Of a stretch of 64,000 nt of DNA, positions 18,426-26,959 are shown piece after piece (position 1 is the stretch's first letter; each line of letters starts with the position of its first letter). Position numbers and translations under genes: made by a program. The DNA comes from Gracilimonas mengyeensis (GTDB lineage: Bacteria > Bacteroidota > Rhodothermia > Balneolales > Balneolaceae): assembly GCF_900182705.1 (NCBI RefSeq), contig NZ_FXTP01000013.1:62001-126000 (forward strand), in the 5' to 3' direction. The notes below the pieces were generated by a model. It ran no database searches. It saw only the letters and a list, made by a program, of their open reading frames with translations, and had not been told where the DNA came from.

Positions 18426-19568
18426 TTATAGCGGTATACTAAACGAGAAGGTTGAACCTTCACCGAGGGTGCTTTCAGCCCAAATTTTGCCCTTGTGTAA
18501 GGCTACAAACTCTTTACACAAAAGAAGCCCCAGTCCGGTGCCTTTCTCTCCTTTGGTGCCGGTATTTGAGTGTGCATGCTCTATTTGAAATAGCTGATTC
18601 AATCGGTTTCCTGAAATACCTATGCCGGTATCCTTTACTGAAATGACTAACGTATTTTCTTGCTCAGATACAGAGATGGTGACGGAGCCACCTTCCGGGG
18701 TGAATTTGATGGCGTTTGAAAGCAGGTTCCGCAACACCGTATGCACCATTTGCTGATCTGCTTGTATATACCTGGGAGCTTCCAGCGGAATATTCAGTGT
18801 GATGAATTTTTGATCGGCAGATTCCTGGAATAATTGAACCACAGCCTGAATCAGAGTGGTAATTTCAATCTCTTCGGCATCAATGCTAAACCGGCCGGAT
18901 TGCGCTTTGGCCCAGGTTAACAGGTGAGAAAGCAGATCATTAATACGAAGGGCGGACTCACGAATGGTACCCGCTAGTTCCGGTAAATCTTTAAGTTTTT
19001 CTTCCTCAACGTTTTGAACCAATAATTCACTTAAACCTATGATGATGGTAAAGGGATTTCGAAGGTCGTGCCCGATGATAGAGAAGAGTTTATCCTTTGC
19101 TGCATTCAGTTCACTAAGTCGTTGCTCGCTCTCCCGTAGCCGGTCCTCTGCAGCTTTCCGCTCAGATATGTCCCGGACGTTTAAGACAATGGCATTGATA
19201 TTGGGATTGTCCAGTTGGTTGTTACCATAGGCCTCCAGGTACACCCATCCGCCGTTCTTGTGCTTGTGGCGGTACTGAGCTCCCGCATTGATAACACCAT
19301 CAACTAATTTTTGAAGACCTTGTTTAGCTTGCTCACGATCATCGGGATGTATCATTTCATCGATAACGGAGATACCCATCAGTTCTTCAGGATGATAGCC
19401 TAATATGCGCTCTGAAGACTCACTCACATACCATTGGTTGCCCTCTTCATCAAGCAATACCAACAGATCAAATGAGTTTTTGATGAGCAGACCCAGTCGT
19501 TCATCCGGGAGCTGTTGTGGGTTTTTTGAAGCCGTAGAATTTTCAAAATGAGAGGACCTTACCATCAT
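18426..19568 (-). CDS. PAS-domain sensor histidine kinase (soluble)
   Basis: 380 residues without membrane segments. One PAS/PAC sensor (about 25-138; VYLEAYGNNQLD...VLNVRDISERK), a short coiled linker, HisKA dimerisation domain with phospho-acceptor H167 (IIGHDLRNPF), and an HATPase_c domain with N box (LLSNAIKFTPEGG), G1 (VKDTGIGI) and G2 (GTGLGLLLCKEF). It should sense a cytoplasmic signal and phosphorylate a response regulator, but none is adjacent, so it is an orphan kinase here. Two adjacent ATG codons can start it. Confidence 0.93.
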   Translation of the reverse strand: MMVRSSHFENSTASKNPQQLPDERLGLLIKNSFDLLVLLDEEGNQWYVSESSERILGYHPEELMGISVIDEMIHPDDREQAKQGLQKLVDGVINAGAQYRHKHKNGGWVYLEAYGNNQLDNPNINAIVLNVRDISERKAAEDRLRESEQRLSELNAAKDKLFSIIGHDLRNPFTIIIGLSELLVQNVEEEKLKDLPELAGTIRESALRINDLLSHLLTWAKAQSGRFSIDAEEIEITTLIQAVVQLFQESADQKFITLNIPLEAPRYIQADQQMVHTVLRNLLSNAIKFTPEGGSVTISVSEQENTLVISVKDTGIGISGNRLNQLFQIEHAHSNTGTKGEKGTGLGLLLCKEFVALHKGKIWAESTLGEGSTFSFSIPL

Positions 19569-19722
19569 TCCTCCTTAGTAGGTTGAGCAATTAACGGTTT
19601 TTTCCGTTTTGGCTCTAAATAGAAAAGCTTGGTTAAGAAAGGATGAAGAACAGGCATATTGCAACCTGGTCAGTTTGCATTCGGGCTGTTATTCTTTTTG
19701 AGGGAAGAAAGTGCGGGAGCAA

Positions 19723-21468
19723 TTATCCGCGTTCTTCAACCACTTTCTCGTAAGCGGCTTTCACCTTAACACCAGCCAGGGCTTCATTCACGTTGAAAAG
19801 GTGATCCCCGATTTTCTCAAGACGGTTCACATAATCAAGAAAAATAAAGCCTTCTTTGTTAGAGTAGGTGTTACTCTCAAGCTGCAGGTAGTGGAAATCC
19901 ATTAATTTATCACGGTAGCTGTTGATGGTTTTCTCGATTTCCTGAGCTTCATCCAGGTCAATAGTACCGTAATCTTTCTTCAGATTTTCACGAACCAGGC
20001 GGATATCTTCGTGAATCAGGTTCATCATCTCTTTGAGGCGAACCATTACCGGTTCCTTAAACTGTGTGCCTTCATTCTGCATTTGCTCAAAGGTTTTCGA
20101 CATCTGGTAATAAATGTCTCCCACACGTTCCAGGTCATTGATAATGCTGTGCATACCACGGATACGGCGGGTGGCCGTTTCTGACAGGTTAAAGCTGGAA
20201 ATTTTGGTGAGATATTCGGCCACTTCCAGTTCAATATTATCTGTAATCTCTTCCCGCTTTTTAATCTTCTTTAGGAATTTATCCTGTTTGTTTTGCTTCT
20301 TAAACAACAGGGCCTGCATGCTGAAATGCATTTTCTCAATAAGTTTAGCGAACAGCTCAATCTCTTTATGAGCCTGTGACATGGATAGCTCCGGCGAAGA
20401 CATCATCCCCGAAGAAATATACTGGAGGCGGTGGGTACTGTCTTCTCCTTTCTTTTCGGTTTGGTATTTTTCGATGAGTCGAACCACATGTGGTACAAAC
20501 CCAATCATCAACAGCACGTTAAGCACATTGAAGGTGGTGTGAAAAAGCGAGAGGGCAAGAGTGGCGTTGGCCCGGCCGAGCTCATCGCTGGTGTTAAAGA
20601 TAGAGCCGTGCTCCGGCGAAAAATATGACATGGTGGTATCAATACCCCACAAAAAGGGTTGCATCAGCACCAGCATCCATATCACCCCTAAAACGTTAAA
20701 CACGAAGTGAAATCTTGCAGCACGTTTGGCATACACATTTCCAACAATGGCGGCTATATTGGCGGTAACCGTAGTTCCGATGTTTTCTCCAAGTACCATG
20801 GCTGCCGCAATAGGGAAATCAATCCAGCCCTGGAACAACATTACTAAAGTGATAGCAGAAGCAGCCGAGGAAGACTGGGTGAGGAGGGTAAGCAAGGTTC
20901 CTATCACTACAAAAATCAATATGGAGAAGAATCCAAATTCCGTGAATTGATCCAGGAACATAAACATCTCGGGATTTTCCTGGATGTTTGGAACCCCGTT
21001 TTTGATGAATTCCAGTCCAATAAACAGGATACCAAAACCAATCATCGCCTCGGCCAGGTTGTTGAGCTTTTCCTTGCCCACAAACATGAAGGGGAAAAAG
21101 ATCCCGATAAACATGATGGCAACGGGCGTAATCTGCATCTTAAAGCCGAAAAGAGAAACCATCCAGGCTGTTACGGTGGTACCGATGTTGGCGCCCATAA
21201 TAACCCCAGTGGATTCAAGGAAGGTGATCAGCCCCGCATTTACAAAACTCACAACCATCACGGTGGTGGTAGAGGAGGATTGCGTGATGGTTGTGGCGGC
21301 AAATCCCGTAAAAATACCACGAAAACGGGTGGTAGTCATGCCTTTCAGGATAGAACGCAAGCGGCTTCCGGCTACCTTTTGAAGTCCGTCACTAAACACC
21401 TTCATTCCATAAATGAAAATGCCAAGTGCCCCAATAAGTTGCAGAAAGTCAAAAAAGCTATACGTCAT
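19723..21468 (-). CDS. Na+/phosphate cotransporter with PhoU-like tail
   Basis: 581 residues. The membrane part (1-330) carries the duplicated NptA/PNaS signature TQSSS (Q63 and Q198), each followed by Ala/Ser/Thr-rich segments, plus GANIGTTVTA and GENIGTTVTA. The C-terminal cytoplasmic part (about 350-560) is helical and PhoU-like. Such proteins take up phosphate with Na+, and the PhoU part probably modulates flux. Single gene, 154 bases upstream of the histidine kinase in the same direction. Confidence 0.92.
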   Translation of the reverse strand: MTYSFFDFLQLIGALGIFIYGMKVFSDGLQKVAGSRLRSILKGMTTTRFRGIFTGFAATTITQSSSTTTVMVVSFVNAGLITFLESTGVIMGANIGTTVTAWMVSLFGFKMQITPVAIMFIGIFFPFMFVGKEKLNNLAEAMIGFGILFIGLEFIKNGVPNIQENPEMFMFLDQFTEFGFFSILIFVVIGTLLTLLTQSSSAASAITLVMLFQGWIDFPIAAAMVLGENIGTTVTANIAAIVGNVYAKRAARFHFVFNVLGVIWMLVLMQPFLWGIDTTMSYFSPEHGSIFNTSDELGRANATLALSLFHTTFNVLNVLLMIGFVPHVVRLIEKYQTEKKGEDSTHRLQYISSGMMSSPELSMSQAHKEIELFAKLIEKMHFSMQALLFKKQNKQDKFLKKIKKREEITDNIELEVAEYLTKISSFNLSETATRRIRGMHSIINDLERVGDIYYQMSKTFEQMQNEGTQFKEPVMVRLKEMMNLIHEDIRLVRENLKKDYGTIDLDEAQEIEKTINSYRDKLMDFHYLQLESNTYSNKEGFIFLDYVNRLEKIGDHLFNVNEALAGVKVKAAYEKVVEERG

Positions 21469-21885
21469 GAGCTGATAATAATGTTGGTTAGTATCTAAAA
21501 GCTATGTAAATCCTTTAAAATAAAGCACGCAAATATAATGAGAAGCATGGTTCTAAATGATAAAATGGGGCAGGTTTAATAATTCCTTAACACAATGGTT
21601 GGAATAAAGTAATACCGGGATGGTAAACACTAATTCGAAATATTGTTTTTAAGACGAGAGAAGGAGCTTCTCTGACGAAAAATGGTTTTAAACAGATTCT
21701 CGACAAATTGATATGCGATGTATGATTTTCCAAGCCGTACCATCAATGTTGCCCAATCTTCAGCGGACTGAAATTTGTGTAGTGTTGAAAGTAAAAAGGT
21801 TTTGCATCACTCAATTTCTGCAGTACATTTTTAAAATCAACGCCAAGCCGCTATTTCTCCTTTCCAAAAATTCATTTTATACAAA
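21469..21885. other. Non-coding gap between divergent genes
   Basis: 417 bases between the Na+/phosphate symporter and the DUF6713-like gene. Apart from the candidate promoter box at 21530-21537, no gene, repeat or strong hairpin was noticed. Confidence 0.5.
21530..21537 (-). promoter_or_regulatory. Candidate -7 promoter element for the Na+/phosphate symporter
   Basis: TATATTTG on the minus strand, 62 bases before the start codon, matching TAnnTTTG and sharing CGCAAATATA with the recA candidate. No clear -33 TTG at 19 bases. Confidence 0.4.
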
Positions 21886-22270
21886 TTGACTGCATTAATT
21901 GATTTCACATTTTATATCGCCCTCTCGGGATTTATAGCTCATGAACTTGATGCTGTTCACAAAAAAGAATGGCGACTTTTATTTGTATTGCGAAATATGG
22001 AAGAGTATAAAGCTCGTTCTTTGTTTATTATTCTCCATGTACCACTTTTCAGTGTCTTATTCTGGTTAGTTACCCATCCGGATGCGAGCATTAAATTTTG
22101 GTCTGTAATCGGACTGGATGTTTTTTTGATCATTCATGCTGGTTTGCATTGGAGACTTTCCTCTCACCCCGATTACGATTTTAATACTTTTAAGTTCACG
22201 AATGTATATTTATGGAACTTCAATATTCGCAATACTCAATCTCTGCGTTGTTATATTTACCGCGAATTAA
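21886..22270 (+). pseudogene. DUF6713-like small membrane protein, apparently frameshifted
   Basis: From a TTG start, the first about 102 residues read well as a small four-helix membrane protein (FIAHELDAVHKKEWRLL; ILHVPLFSVLFWLV; FLIIHAGLHWRLSSHPDYDFN) resembling the DUF6713 family. After about 22195 the frame gives an unlikely hydrophilic/random tail. The +2 frame from 22196 continues as a good last membrane helix (IYGTSIFAILNLCVVIFT) and stops at 22268-22270. Removing one T near 22195 restores a protein of about 127 residues. So the gene either carries a one-base insertion or the sequence contains an error. Family assignment is by memory of the pattern; function unknown. Confidence 0.6.
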
Positions 22271-22411
22271 GCGGCCAATGTACGCATGCTATTACCACCG
22301 TTTGGCTTTTTAGCTTCTTGTTCCTTATTTATCATTCCAACATATTTGCTGCGTACCTTCTGCGCAATGCCATTATTTCTACTTCTATAACCAACAGTTT
22401 CAAATTCAACA

Positions 22412-23707
22412 ATGAAAAATTTAGATACCTCTTTGATGCATCCCCGCGACCAAATCACCTTGATCATCGACAAGATTTATCGGAGTGGTTTAACCACTAC
22501 TTCAGGGGGTAATGTTTCCATTATTGATGAGAATGGGGACATTTGGGTTACCCCATCTGCCATCGATAAAGGTTCGCTGCGGGCTTCTGATATTGTTCAG
22601 GTTAAAAAAGATGGGTCGATTGAAGGGCGTCATAAGCCATCTTCCGAGTATCCTTTTCATAAAGCGATTTATGATTGCCGTCCCGACATTAAAGCTATCA
22701 TTCATGCCCATCCGCCGGCTTTAGTTTCCTTCAGCACCGTGCGGCAGATCCCGAATACCAATATCATTCCGCAGGCCAAAAAAGTGTGTGGCGGAATAGG
22801 CTACGCACCCTACGAATTGCCCGGAAGTGAAGAGCTTGGCAGCAGAATCGCCGATGAATTTATCAAGGGATTTAATGCGGTAATCATGGAAAATCATGGC
22901 ACGGTAGTGGGAGGGACTGATTTAGGTGCTGCTTTCCAGCGATTTGAAACCCTGGAATTTTGTGGGAGGACTATCATCTATGGGAATACCATCGGCACTC
23001 CCAATTATTTAAAGGATGCGGAGATTGAAGAATTTGAACGCCAGATTCCACGATTGCTCCCGGAACTGGATCAGGTGGAACACCCATCGGATGAACGAGC
23101 TATCCGGCAGGAAATCAAAAAAATTGTGCACCGGGCTTGCAATCAGGGCTTGATGATCAGTTCGTACGGCACGGTTTCTGTGCGCTGGCGCGAGGATGAT
23201 TTTTTGATTACGCCCACCGAAGTGTCACGTTGGGATATACAAAATGAGGATATTGTGCAGATTAAAGACGGCAAACGCGAACCCGGCAAAATACCAAGCC
23301 GTGCAACTTGGCTGCACCAGGAAATTTATCGCCGCAATCCCGGAATCAACTCCATCATTCATTCCCAAACGCCGTATTTGATGGCCTACGGGGTAAGCCA
23401 CGAAAAGCTGGATGTACGCACGATTCCCGAAAGCTGGATTTTCCTTCAGGATTTGCCCAATGTGCCCTTTGGTTCGCACTTCACGGGTGAAGAAGAAATC
23501 TTAAATACGCTGTCAGAAAATACGCCGGCCGTTATCATTAACAACGATTCCGTGCTGGTTACCGGCGACAAATTACTGGGAACCTTTGACCGGCTTGAAG
23601 TGGCTGAATTCAGTGCCAAATCGCTGGTAATGGGAGCTTCATTAGGAAAATTGGTTCCAATTAATGAGGAACAGGTAAAAGCACTACGGGAGAAATTTTT
23701 GGCGTAG
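22412..23707 (+). CDS. Tandem class II aldolase/adducin-domain protein
   Basis: 431 residues made of two class II aldolase folds. Domain 1 (10-215) keeps the catalytic set: E79 in SSEYPFH, H98 and H100 in IIHAHPP, and H162 in ENHG. These bind Zn2+ and catalyse retro-aldol cleavage or epimerisation of sugar phosphates (fuculose/ribulose-phosphate type). Domain 2 (230-425) aligns along its length (GTVSVRW, LITPTEVSR, IIHSQTPYL, VTGDKLLGTFDRLEVAE). At the same positions it has A298, H317, Q319 and D379, so it lacks most of the metal site and is probably structural or regulatory. The upstream neighbour is the broken DUF6713-like gene; no sugar kinase is adjacent. The fold is firm, the substrate unknown. 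Confidence 0.88.
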   Translation: MKNLDTSLMHPRDQITLIIDKIYRSGLTTTSGGNVSIIDENGDIWVTPSAIDKGSLRASDIVQVKKDGSIEGRHKPSSEYPFHKAIYDCRPDIKAIIHAHPPALVSFSTVRQIPNTNIIPQAKKVCGGIGYAPYELPGSEELGSRIADEFIKGFNAVIMENHGTVVGGTDLGAAFQRFETLEFCGRTIIYGNTIGTPNYLKDAEIEEFERQIPRLLPELDQVEHPSDERAIRQEIKKIVHRACNQGLMISSYGTVSVRWREDDFLITPTEVSRWDIQNEDIVQIKDGKREPGKIPSRATWLHQEIYRRNPGINSIIHSQTPYLMAYGVSHEKLDVRTIPESWIFLQDLPNVPFGSHFTGEEEILNTLSENTPAVIINNDSVLVTGDKLLGTFDRLEVAEFSAKSLVMGASLGKLVPINEEQVKALREKFLA

Positions 23708-24074
23708 TTTTTTGATGGATTTTTTTGCATTGATCGTTCCAAAGTCTATGTAAGCGCATTTTGTATTTCAACTTGTTCTGCCTTTGTGGCTAAAAATGGG
23801 GCCGATAAGGTTTGAGCTCGTTCCGAACCTCCGGTTCAAAACAATTAAACTCTTACCCATGCCGGAAATCAACAACGAAGCTCATCACCCCGATAAATTG
23901 TATTGACCGGATATTCGATAGATCGAATGACCGGTATGCGATGAGCGATTGAATGATACTGTGGATTAGGAAATCTGATCAATATCATGTTAACAGCCAT
24001 ACCCCAACCATTGCTATACTTATGAAAATTCCTTGGCGTTGGTTACATTATTGTTGTCAACAAATCTGCATGCC
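23708..24074. other. Non-coding gap, left edge of accessory island
   Basis: 367 bases after the aldolase gene. It contains repeat copy c1 (23781-23956), related to copies at 24798 and 26408. No gene is supported. Confidence 0.5.
23781..23956 (+). repeat. Island-flanking repeat, copy c1
   Basis: Contains CCTTTGTGGCTAAAAATGG, then GATAAGG, ACCTCCGGTTCAAAACAA, AACGAAGCTCATC, GATAGATCGA and GCGATGAGCGATT. Copy c2 (24798-25013) shares its two ends; copy c3 (26408-26590) shares ACCTCCGATTCAAAACAA and AACGTAGCTCATC. The three copies bracket the VapBC pair and the GIY-YIG gene. Confidence 0.6.
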
Positions 24075-24254
24075 ATGATTACAAAAGAGAAAGTAAAAAA
24101 AGAAATAGATCAGCTCTCTGAAACAGAACTGGAAAAGGTATACTTGTATTTATCTTCTCTTAATAAGACTAAAAAAACAAAATTAAATATCCGGTCTTTA
24201 AAACTAAAGGGGAAGCTGGATAATCAAAATTTGAGATCTGTAGCCCATGAGTAG
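24075..24254 (+). CDS. VapB-like antitoxin
   Basis: 59 residues from the ATG at 24075 (MITKEKVKKEIDQL). A TTG further upstream adds only a poor leader. The helical N-terminus (EIDQLSETELEKVYLYLSSL) and C-terminal tail ending LKLKGKLDNQNLRSVAHE match small antitoxins encoded with PIN toxins; the tail would wrap the toxin's active site. The stop codon overlaps the toxin start by 8 bases, the usual tight coupling. Such antitoxins normally repress their own operon. Confidence 0.78.
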   Translation: MITKEKVKKEIDQLSETELEKVYLYLSSLNKTKKTKLNIRSLKLKGKLDNQNLRSVAHE

Positions 24255-24660
24255 GGGACTTATTGATACCAATATCTTTGTATATGGGATTGATGAGGAC
24301 TCAAAATACTTCGATCAAGCAAAGAAGATCTTAGATCAGACAGATAAACAGCTGGTAACTACCTCAAAGAACTTGATCGAATTTTTAGCAGTAGTTACAA
24401 AATCCTCAGGCTATAATCTAAATGCTGAATTGGCTTTGGAGATTATTGAGGAGATCATCCAAAGTGTAGAGGTTATCTATCCTACACCGGAATCAATGGC
24501 AATTTTGTTAGACTTGGTTCATCGCTATTCCCCATCCGGTCTTAAAATCCATGACTTTGAGATAATTAGCATTAGCTTGGCACACAGCATCTATGAAGTA
24601 GCCACTTTTAACACAAAGGATTTCAAATCGATACAGGAAATTTCTCTTTCTGAGATATAG
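24247..24660 (+). CDS. PIN-domain ribonuclease toxin (VapC-like)
   Basis: 137 residues, standard PIN-toxin size. Acidic metal-binding residues are visible: D7 in LIDTNIFVYG, Glu in KNLIEFLAVV, Asp in KIHDFEI, and the final TFNTKDF where Asp completes the site. VapC toxins cleave tRNA or rRNA when freed from the antitoxin encoded just upstream. The pair sits alone between two repeat copies, a typical accessory-region placement. Confidence 0.88.
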   Translation: MSRGLIDTNIFVYGIDEDSKYFDQAKKILDQTDKQLVTTSKNLIEFLAVVTKSSGYNLNAELALEIIEEIIQSVEVIYPTPESMAILLDLVHRYSPSGLKIHDFEIISISLAHSIYEVATFNTKDFKSIQEISLSEI

Positions 24661-24723
24661 CGGCTGATACAAAAACGTTTCAACATGTTTTGCCTTTTGT
24701 AATTGAATTATCCATTAAGTGTT

Positions 24724-24807
24724 GCCACCAGGACACCAAGTCACGAAGAATCACAAAGAAAAAGCACGGAGTCTTCGTGAACCTTTGTGCCCTGGTGCCT
24801 TTGTGGC
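24724..24807. repeat. Large imperfect palindrome, CACGAAG type
   Basis: The left arm GCCACCAGGACACCAAG...CACGAAG pairs with the right arm CTTCGTG...CCCTGGTG, with GTGGC repeated at the outer end. A related palindrome with the same CTTCGTG/GTGGC words lies at 46976-47053. This kind of dispersed palindrome is common between genes in several bacterial phyla. It could fold into a long hairpin in RNA. Confidence 0.65.
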
Positions 24808-25013
24808 TAAAAATGGAGCAGATAAGGTTGTCCCTGTCCTCATTACACACCTTCGTTCTCGTTACCAAGCTCTGCTTGGTAATGCATTCCGGGAAGCTCC
24901 AGCTTCCTGTTGTAAATAAGCTGTACAAGTACCATTTGTGTCGGAGATTAGCGACGGGACTTTCCGTATCGATAAATGGTATATTAGATAGATCGAGATA
25001 CCGATGAGCGATT
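24798..25013 (+). repeat. Island-flanking repeat, copy c2
   Basis: Starts CCTTTGTGGCTAAAAATGG with GATAAGGTT and ends with GATAAATGGTAT, GATAGATCGA and CCGATGAGCGATT. These are the two ends of copy c1, with a different middle that includes ACCAAGCTCTGCTTGGT, a perfect small palindrome. Confidence 0.55.
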
Positions 25014-25183
25014 TAGGGTTTCGTAATGAGCGCCCATATGTGATCCAAAATTTAACGGAATGAAATATTTGGTTTAATAATCACTTTTAAATAATCCTTA
25101 TTGAGGGTGACGGTTTTTGACAGAGATAGTATTTATTTTGGAACGTTATTAGTTCAACAGTCACTAATTATAAACAGGAAATA

Positions 25184-26386
25184 TTGGATTTTTTTGATAA
25201 CAAGAAAAATACGGTCATAGTAAATACCACTATCCATAAGAAGGCTAAATTAAGTAAGAAGGAGTTTTTATCACGGGTTCGAAACTTTGAAGGGTTAAGA
25301 ACTCGTACCGATTATATCTCATTATTTATAAGTGCAGAAGGAGAGAACCATCATTACTTGACAGATTTATGGCGATTAATTAATGAAGGTGATTTTAGAT
25401 TAGGAAATTTTTCTAATTATGTACTTTTCATAGTATCACTTGAAAATAATTTCTTTAATTGGTTCAAAAATGCTGAGATAGAATTAATTAGAAAGCAGAT
25501 CTGTAACTGGATTAGTGCCACTTGCCTTAATAATCCAGACTCAAAAGATGATATACTTAATTCTCTATATGAACCTTACGCCAAAGAAGTACAATACATA
25601 ATTGAAAACTTTTACTCTCCAGATTTCCGAGAGAAATATTCTTATAAGAGGTTTGATCCAAAGGAGAAATCCCCTTTCGAACAACGAAATTTAATTTTAG
25701 AGAGAAATTCTGAGTACAAGTCCGCTGCAATAAGTTATTTTAATAGTCCGCCACCTAAAGAGTTACCAAATCCATTTGAAAAAAACTTTTCTATTACTTC
25801 TTATCGGTATTTAGAATCTATTTTTCCTAAAATACCAGTTCGTGCAGCTTATATCAGAGATGATGACTGGATTGCGATTGTTGAAAGGGACATGGAAATA
25901 ATGAAAGAGTATTATGGTTTTGAAACAGGTAAGAGTCAATTTAGCTTAAAAGATTTAAAAAGAATGTTAAGCGATGGCGAAACTGATAATATGATGAGAT
26001 CTGAGTCTGAAAGAGCGCCTCTTAAAATTTGGAGAGATATGTTTCAGAATGATGAGAATAATCATAGTAATATTTTTGATCCAATAGGAGATGATCTCGA
26101 AGGAGGCTTTGTTTATTTACTAAAAGAAAAAGATACTAGCTTTTATAAAATAGGATATACTAATGTTGAATCTGGAGTTCCTTCAAGAAGATCTGGAAAT
26201 CAAACGGGTAATCCTCGCTCTTTAATCCTCAAAGGATATTTTCCTGTCAGTAGTAAGAAAACGGAGTCTAAACTTCATGAGTATTACAGTTCTGCGAGAA
26301 AAAAAGGTGAATGGTTTGAACTAACTAAACAAGAAGCAGGAAATATTCTAGATCAGGAATGGCGTATTGATAATCACTTTTTTTAA
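25184..26386 (+). CDS. Orphan GIY-YIG (T5orf172/MUG113-type) nuclease-domain protein with unknown N-terminus
   Basis: 400 residues from a TTG at 25184 preceded by AGGA at good spacing; no usable ATG lies upstream. Residues about 306-395 form a GIY-YIG-like domain of the T5orf172/MUG113 kind (FVYLLKEKD; YKIGYTN; SRRSGNQTGNP; SKLHEYY; GEWFEL). Residues 1-300 match nothing I recognise. They are helical and rich in Asn, Lys, Tyr and Phe, with no membrane segments. The gene is visibly more AT-rich than the core genes around it and is bracketed by repeat copies c2 and c3, which points to transfer. A role in defence against phage or plasmids is possible but not shown. Confidence 0.7.
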   Translation: MDFFDNKKNTVIVNTTIHKKAKLSKKEFLSRVRNFEGLRTRTDYISLFISAEGENHHYLTDLWRLINEGDFRLGNFSNYVLFIVSLENNFFNWFKNAEIELIRKQICNWISATCLNNPDSKDDILNSLYEPYAKEVQYIIENFYSPDFREKYSYKRFDPKEKSPFEQRNLILERNSEYKSAAISYFNSPPPKELPNPFEKNFSITSYRYLESIFPKIPVRAAYIRDDDWIAIVERDMEIMKEYYGFETGKSQFSLKDLKRMLSDGETDNMMRSESERAPLKIWRDMFQNDENNHSNIFDPIGDDLEGGFVYLLKEKDTSFYKIGYTNVESGVPSRRSGNQTGNPRSLILKGYFPVSSKKTESKLHEYYSSARKKGEWFELTKQEAGNILDQEWRIDNHFF

Positions 26387-26698
26387 TATTGTGGCTCTCC
26401 TAGTTACGAACCACAGTCCCGTAAACCTCCGATTCAAAACAATAGATAAATCAATAAAGCGGTAACAAGCCCTCTTCAACCTCTCAATAATCCGATAGCC
26501 GTATCTGAAGTAACCAACGTAGCTCATCCCACCCAAAAAACAGTATCTACCAGACCTGCGATTGATCGATTTGCGATATGCGACTTGTGATTTTTTATCT
26601 GGCTTACCCCTAAATCTACAGAACTGTGATTAGTATTTGATTCCTTCCCCTAAATACCGCATAATAAGCCGGAATAAAAATTAGGAGGTTACAACTAT
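26387..26698. other. Non-coding gap, right edge of accessory island
   Basis: 312 bases mostly filled by repeat copy c3 (26408-26590), followed by an AT-rich leader with GGAGG at 26684-26688 before the DUF4212 gene. No gene is supported. Confidence 0.5.
26408..26590 (+). repeat. Island-flanking repeat, copy c3
   Basis: Shares ACCTCCGATTCAAAACAA, AACGTAGCTCATC, GATTGATCGA and GCGATATGCGA with copy c1 in the same order. It is more diverged than c1 is from c2. Confidence 0.5.
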
Positions 26699-26956
26699 AT
26701 GTCGGAACGGGACTTAAAAGGTTATTGGAAACGGAATCTAAAATATCTGGGGATTTTGCTCTCCATCTGGTTTGTGGTTTCATATGTCTTCGGGATTTTA
26801 CTGGTCCCGGTGCTGAATGAAATCACCATGGGCGGGTTCAAACTCGGGTTTTGGTTTGCCCAACAGGGTTCCATTTATACATTCGTCATTCTCATCTTTG
26901 TGTACGTGTACCTGATGAACAAGCTGGACCGCGAATTTAACGTACAGGAGGACTGA
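26699..26956 (+). CDS. DUF4212 small subunit of a sodium:solute symporter
   Basis: 85 residues with two membrane segments (about 16-36 and 56-77) and the DUF4212 pattern (YWKRNLKYLGILLSIWFVVSY; GFWFAQQGSIYTFV). These proteins are always encoded just before a large SSS-type transporter and are thought to form a two-part symporter with it. The ATG is preceded by GGAGG. It ends 3 bases before the large subunit. Confidence 0.93.
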   Translation: MSERDLKGYWKRNLKYLGILLSIWFVVSYVFGILLVPVLNEITMGGFKLGFWFAQQGSIYTFVILIFVYVYLMNKLDREFNVQED

Positions 26957-26959
26957 TCC

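Larger units (their letters stand above)
24661..25183. other. Non-coding gap between VapBC and the GIY-YIG gene
   Basis: 523 bases. It holds a long imperfect palindrome (24724-24807) and island repeat copy c2 (24798-25013). The final 120 bases are AT-rich leader of the next gene. No gene is supported. Confidence 0.5.

Noticed and set aside
20947-21498. 183-residue frame antisense to the Na+/phosphate symporter
   Set aside because: Shadow frame with His/Lys/Gly-rich nonsense; the opposite strand is clearly coding.
24680-25007. Short frames on both strands between VapBC and the GIY-YIG gene
   Set aside because: They translate the large palindrome and repeat c2; no consistent protein.
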